Below the pieces are notes generated by a model, which saw only the letters and a program-made list of their open reading frames with translations, did no database searches and was not told where the DNA came from. Shown here piece after piece: positions 59,766 through 64,000 of a stretch of 64,000 bases of DNA. The position numbers were made by a program, and so were the translations under genes. Positions within the stretch are counted from its first letter, which is position 1, and the number at the start of each line of letters is the position of its first letter. The DNA is from Miscanthus floridulus (taxonomy: Eukaryota; Streptophyta; Magnoliopsida; Poales; Poaceae): contig NC_089588.1 of NCBI RefSeq assembly GCF_019320115.1, forward strand, positions 119,193,591 to 119,257,590, written 5' to 3'.

Positions 59766-60040
59766 TTCTTCTTCCTCCTCACTCTTCGTCTTCGTCACCC
59801 ATCGCCACTGCCGTCGCCGCCGCCCTCGTCACCGTCGCCCGTGGCCACCTCTTCGACGTCGCGCGGCTCCCGCCGCCGCAGAACCCCGTGTGCCTCCTCT
59901 GCGACGGCTGGCCGGTCGCCCCACGCGCCACCAACGCCGCCACAGAACCCTGTGCGCCTCCTCCGCGACGGCCGGCCGGCCGCCCCAACTCCGACCGCCC
60001 CGCGCGCCACCAACGCCGCCGAGCCCCAACGTACTGTGTA

Positions 60041-60400
60041 TTGATATATATAAATTTGTTATATATATAAATTTATTATATATATATATTAGAGAGTTAT
60101 CAATTTGTATTGTTATATATATAAATTTGTTATATATATATATTAGAGAGTTATAAATTTGTATTTTTATATATATAAATTTGTTATACATCTATATTAG
60201 AGAGTTATAAATTTATATTGTTATATAGCTAAATTTGTTATACATATATATTAGAGTTATAAATTTATATTGTTATATATATAAATTTGTTATATATACA
60301 TATTAGAGAGTTATAAATTTGTATTATTATACATATATATTTGTTATACATATTAGAGAGTTTTAAATTTATATTGTTATACATATAAATTTGTTATATA
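60041..60400. repeat. AT-rich minisatellite
   Basis: About seven units of roughly 45-65 bp with the core TATAAATTTGTTATATATATATTAGAGAG and TTATAAATTTGTATT, varying in TA number. Non-coding, between the GC-rich leader and ORF2. Confidence 0.9.
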
Positions 60401-60566
60401 TATCACTTGCCAATAAATATTTCTAGAAAATAAGAAATCAAAGTTATGCTTTGGAGACTTGAATTTCAAGTGTAGTTATTTAATTAATTTTAAGCACTGA
60501 CTCGTTCCATTTTATAGATATATGGTTTTTATTTTTTATAGATATATGTAGTGGTGTAAAAGCTAG

Positions 60567-61525
60567 ATGGCTGCCCCGAGAGACAATATGGATGAAGAAA
60601 TGATGGATATTATCAACACCGGCACTCAATTTGTCGATGGTGACCAGCAGGATGTAGATGACGGAAGTCAATACCTGGCTCTTGAAAATAAGCAAGAAAA
60701 TATTGTGCAAGAAAATACTGGTGAGGTATATATATATATATATTTGAATATCTATCATCTATTATGTGCACACATGATATTTATTTTTTCTTTTTTTATA
60801 CGTAGCCCTCTGGATCGACGACCACAACGGCAAAAAGCAAAAATATTCGAGGCTCGAAAAAGCCATTGGAGGGGCGCTACATAATATCGGAATTCAATAT
60901 CGAGACAGGCGAACCACTTGGTCCACATGCAAGGAAATTCGTGCAACACTGTGGGTACCTTGTAAGGGACAGACTTCCGATCAGTGCCCGTGAATGCAAG
61001 CAAAAGATCAACAAGCCTCATGTTAGTTTTATCTCTGATCTTGATAAGAATTTAATTTGGGATGATATCCTTCAACATTTCACGTTGCAAGCGGTTGATT
61101 ATGATGATATCAACGATGATGAATTGAAGGAGCTAGTTCGAAAGTGGCTACGAAGAAGATGGCCACACAATTCTAGACTTGGAAGAAATCCCTGTACACG
61201 AAATACATCAAGAAGAACCTAACGCCCAATTTCAATACTAGGGGCCCGCTCACGAAGTTGAGGCCCTACTGAAATGATTTTGTATAGTATAAGACATCGG
61301 AAGAGGGTGAGGAATGGGTGAGAAGGAACCAAGAGAATGCCTGACAGAAGGTATACCACCATGGCATGGGATCAAGTGGCTACGCGACTGCCATTCCTAA
61401 GTGGGAAAAATGGAAGCGGACATTCTTCCCAAGGGTATCACACCAGAATCACTCAATTGGCCCAAACGGGCGAAGAATTGGTTTTTCGCTCATGGGGGAA
61501 GACTGGACCAGAGACCAGGAAGCTA
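60567..61525 (+). pseudogene. CACTA ORF2 (Transposase_24-like), N-terminal part
   Basis: ATG at 60567. Exon 1 (to about 60727) is acidic: D-E-E-M-M-D-I-I-N-T-G-T-Q-F. A short AT-rich intron is followed by L-E-G-R-Y-I-I-S-E-F-N, N-L-I-W-D-D-I-L-Q-H-F and D-D-E-L-K-E-L-V-R-K-W, matching the plant Ptta/En-Spm (Transposase_24) protein that accompanies the transposase. A frameshift follows near 61160, and further frame changes give K-W-E-K-W-K and G-P-E-T-R-K-L near 61500. It is truncated at 61525 by the duplication junction. The complementary C-terminal part exists in copy 1 at 22808-25831. Confidence 0.78.
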
Positions 61526-61757
61526 ATTCCTTATTTTTAGCCTTTCTCACATTTTCTTATTGAAAAAGACACGTATCTGTGAATACTTCAGCAAACGATG
61601 GCTTACAAGTTAAACCAAACCCAATGGGACAAGGCAAATTAGTTTATATAGACACTCAAGTTGCTAATTAATATGAGGAAAACTAGCTAGACCAGAATAG
61701 ACAAATTAAAAACAGTGAAATCACACAACTACAGTCTTTACCCTTCCTCTGTGCCGA

Positions 61758-63430
61758 TTTTTGAGCCTTCACTAGGAGAGCAAGTATCTATATATGATGA
61801 TCTTTTCATATCATTCTCTAGGTCAAACGGGATCATGATGCATGATGTAACAGAAAGAACAGAAGGTCTTGATGATGGAGGTTGCGGCCTGATCGTACTT
61901 GTTCATGGCCATCTGGTGGTAGACTGAATAAAACAGGATTGGCAAGCCGGTCAGGATGGTACATACCTCCATGAAAAAACCAGCTACCAAGAGTTTGGAC
62001 AGTTCCTCCCCTATGTCTATCAAGAGTATGTCTTCCTAATTAATGAACAGTGTCATTATGACTGGCACCATGTTAGCTGAGTCGCCAAGGTCAACTTCGA
62101 CCGCCTTGGCGTCCTCAACGGGCTTGGAAGAGGTAGAGGCTGAATCCTTGTTCGAGTTAGGGGAGCCCTCAAAAGATGCAATAATGATCATGGTGGCCAC
62201 CAGGTAGCACTCCAGCTCGCACAGATATGCATGCTAGAGATTGGACCTAACAGTGATAATGTCGTTGTGGTCATGGCCATGAACTTTCGATAGTATGGTC
62301 ATCCTAGAATCACAAGGCAGGTGTCTAGGAAGTCCACCACCTCAAAGGTGAGGGGTCTCGGTGCAGAAGTTGGCGTGGTCGCCAAAGGTCACAAGGAGGT
62401 CAAATTTTCCAAGTGCCATTGCTTGCTTACTGTGCATGACGCAGTGGATGGTTTCTTCGATGCGTCGGATACACGAGCGAGGGATCTTCATGGCATCCAG
62501 GGTCCTGCTATGGAGTATGTTGAGATATTTGTCACCATACATGAGCACCTTTTGTGGGTCCTTGTCTCCGATGTTGGGGACGACCACGAGAGGAAACCTT
62601 CCTAGTTGGGGACATGGTTGGGGAGGTCTGAACTATCAGATGTGATGGCCAAGTAAGACAACTGCAGGAATGAGGGCACAACCGGCTACACCATATTGAC
62701 CTTTCGCATGGTGAGCATCTACATCAGCTTCAACTCAAATGCAGCAGGCTCCTGAAGATGATGAGGCACTCAATTGTTATTTTCCTTACTTGCTGGTTGT
62801 TTTGGGACATGCCAAGTTTAAAAAGAATCTGAATTTTCTATGCCAAAAAATACAGGGAAGAGAGGAGGTTGAGGACCCTTTGTATTTTGGTAGTAATTTA
62901 AACTCCGCATTCCTCGGTGGCCTGGGGATCATGCTTCTTCTTGCCCGTGAGAGGGTTGAGGTCATCGCAAATGAAACAACTGAAGATATCACAATCCGTG
63001 TAGGCATGCTTGATAGGGCACGCGTGGTTCGGGTACGACCTCTCCACTTCCTTCTTGAAGTTGACACATGTGTATTCGCCACGCTATTTGCCAGGGGGGT
63101 TGACTGCCCCAACGAACTCACCGCTGTGGTAATTCTTGCCTTTCTTCCTCCTCTTTTCTCGACAGGACGATAGTGCTCGATAATCCTCGATTCCTCGTCA
63201 TGCTTGGCCATGCAACTGCCCTTATCGAAGTTGGTGAGGATAGCCTCTTCACCCGTGGCATGAGTACCAGCAATGTTGAGGACCTCCCCTGTGGTGCACA
63301 GGTTGAGCACCCAATATTGAGAACAAGGGGACTCCCAAGTGGTGCCATGGGTGAAGGCATTGATGACATTGACATCAGTGATATCCAAGACCTATTTCTC
63401 TCCCCTCCCTCCCTATCATTCACATCGACA
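61758..63430 (-). pseudogene. Gypsy gag-pro-RT fragment, copy 3
   Basis: The same fragment as 50574-52246 at a constant offset of 11,184 bp, with identical translated frames. Confidence 0.76.
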
Positions 63431-63596
63431 AAAAACCTACTTATTTCTATTCAAGAGTATATATCAAACTGTTGACATTAGCAATGTACCTGTCAAAAAG
63501 ATATTATATTGGTTGTGCCCAGATCTAGCCTACACAATAGCTACATGCAAATTGACAATTAGTACCACCATGTAAATTATCTTCTATATACATAAT

Positions 63597-64000
63597 CCAG
63601 GTCAGCTCGATCTAGGATATATGATTTTGTGGAGCTGGTCTCTATATATGCAAACCGGTCAAAAACAGGATCAGTTGGACTTACGGTTTGCGAGATTGCA
63701 CACGCCAAAAGAATCTGTCGTTGAGAACATCGTGACAACTTTTTTCTGTACTTAAGGTATCAGCTTCCGTAGGATATATAGATTGGCCTGATGATTTGCG
63801 AGATTCCACACGCCAAGTATCTATTGAGGGCATCGCGACAACTTATTTTCTGCATCTAAGGTATGAGCTTCTCTAGGATATATAGATTGATTTTGTAGAG
63901 CTGGTCTCTATATATGCAAACCAGTCAAAATAGGATTGGTTTGCGAGATTGCGCTCGCCAAGAATCTGTTGAGGGCATCACGACAACTTATTTTCTGTAC
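63597..64000. repeat. Degenerate tandem repeat, copy 3 (partial)
   Basis: Same block as 52413-52816, running off the window end. Confidence 0.85.

Larger units (their letters stand above)
47395..59853. repeat. Segmental duplication, copy 2
   Basis: Direct-orientation second copy of 1-20569. It shares the short CACTA, Stowaway MITE, gypsy fragment, tandem repeat and large CACTA with identical target-site duplications, so those elements predate the duplication. It lacks the Helitron and Harbinger MITE. Homology stops at 59853 because copy 1 is rearranged from 20570 onward. Copy 2 itself continues as CACTA sequence to 61525. Confidence 0.93.
55000..61525 (+). mobile_element. Large CACTA, copy 2, rearranged
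   Basis: It starts CACTAGTAGAGAAAC after AAG (54997-54999), the same insertion as 15055. The 5' array, TATA box and GRF-finger ORF are present to 56180. The interval equal to 16239-19478 (most of the transposase) is replaced by a copia fragment. The element then resumes at 58845 with the transposase tail, internal repeat array, a TA-rich minisatellite and the N-terminal part of ORF2, and is cut at 61525 by the start of copy 3. No 3' end is present. Confidence 0.92.
61526..64000. repeat. Segmental duplication, copy 3 (partial)
   Basis: From 61526 the sequence repeats 50342 onward at a constant offset of 11,184 bp to the end of the window. No difference from copy 2 was found at the positions compared by eye, and the encoded 200-residue reading frames at 51602-52204 and 62786-63388 are the same. 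It carries copy-2-specific variants that are absent from copy 1. The junction at 61525/61526 cuts a CACTA reading frame, with ATTCC shared at the join. Confidence 0.93.

Overview
This is a plant nuclear window, almost certainly from a grass and probably a panicoid or andropogonoid one. It is a repeat-rich stretch with one well-supported host gene. The grass assignment rests on CACTA transposons with GCCGAGTG and ACCGGGACTAAA subterminal repeats, Stowaway and Tourist/Harbinger MITEs, a Helitron with a CTAG end, gypsy, copia and LINE fragments, and an intron-rich gene. No prokaryotic, viral, rRNA, functional tRNA or CRISPR features were seen.

Layout. (1) 1-20569 is copy 1 of a large segmental duplication whose copy 2 is 47395-59853. 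Both copies carry the same short CACTA (583-1760 / 47979-49112), Stowaway MITE (2584-2841 / 49934-50191), degenerate minus-strand gypsy gag-pro-RT fragment, tandem-repeat block and large CACTA (starting 15055 / 55000). Copy 1 alone contains a 7,040-bp Helitron (5843-12882) and a 353-bp Harbinger MITE (13240-13592), and copy 2 preserves both empty sites to the base. Copy 2 alone contains a copia LTR plus gag (56181-58844) that replaces most of the CACTA transposase. (2) 15055-26338 is a full-length 11.3-kb CACTA with a GRF-finger gene, a TNP2-type transposase broken by five nonsense codons, and an ORF2 ending in a Ulp1-like protease. (3) 26339-35385 holds LTR fragments, TIR elements, another Stowaway and two further CACTA elements. 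(4) 35595-45525 (minus strand) is a complete 14-exon gene for a CHY1-like 3-hydroxyisobutyryl-CoA hydrolase of 388 residues. Its introns hold a LINE fragment and a 3.5-kb solo LTR. (5) 45.7-47.4 kb is intergenic, and parts of it reappear inside the CACTA of copy 1. (6) From 61526 to the window end a third copy begins. It repeats 50342-52816 without a difference that I could see, which makes 50342-61525 a tandem unit of 11,184 bp.

The host gene would act in peroxisomal valine catabolism and beta-oxidation. It is notable because the second catalytic acidic residue of the family (Asp in the P-D-V-G motif) is Ala here. The remaining coding content is transposon machinery, mostly decayed. The main interest is the dated order of insertions, the Helitron that swapped its helicase for two Ulp1-like fragments, the second transposase-repeat array and TATA box placed internally upstream of CACTA ORF2, and the very recent tandem duplication.
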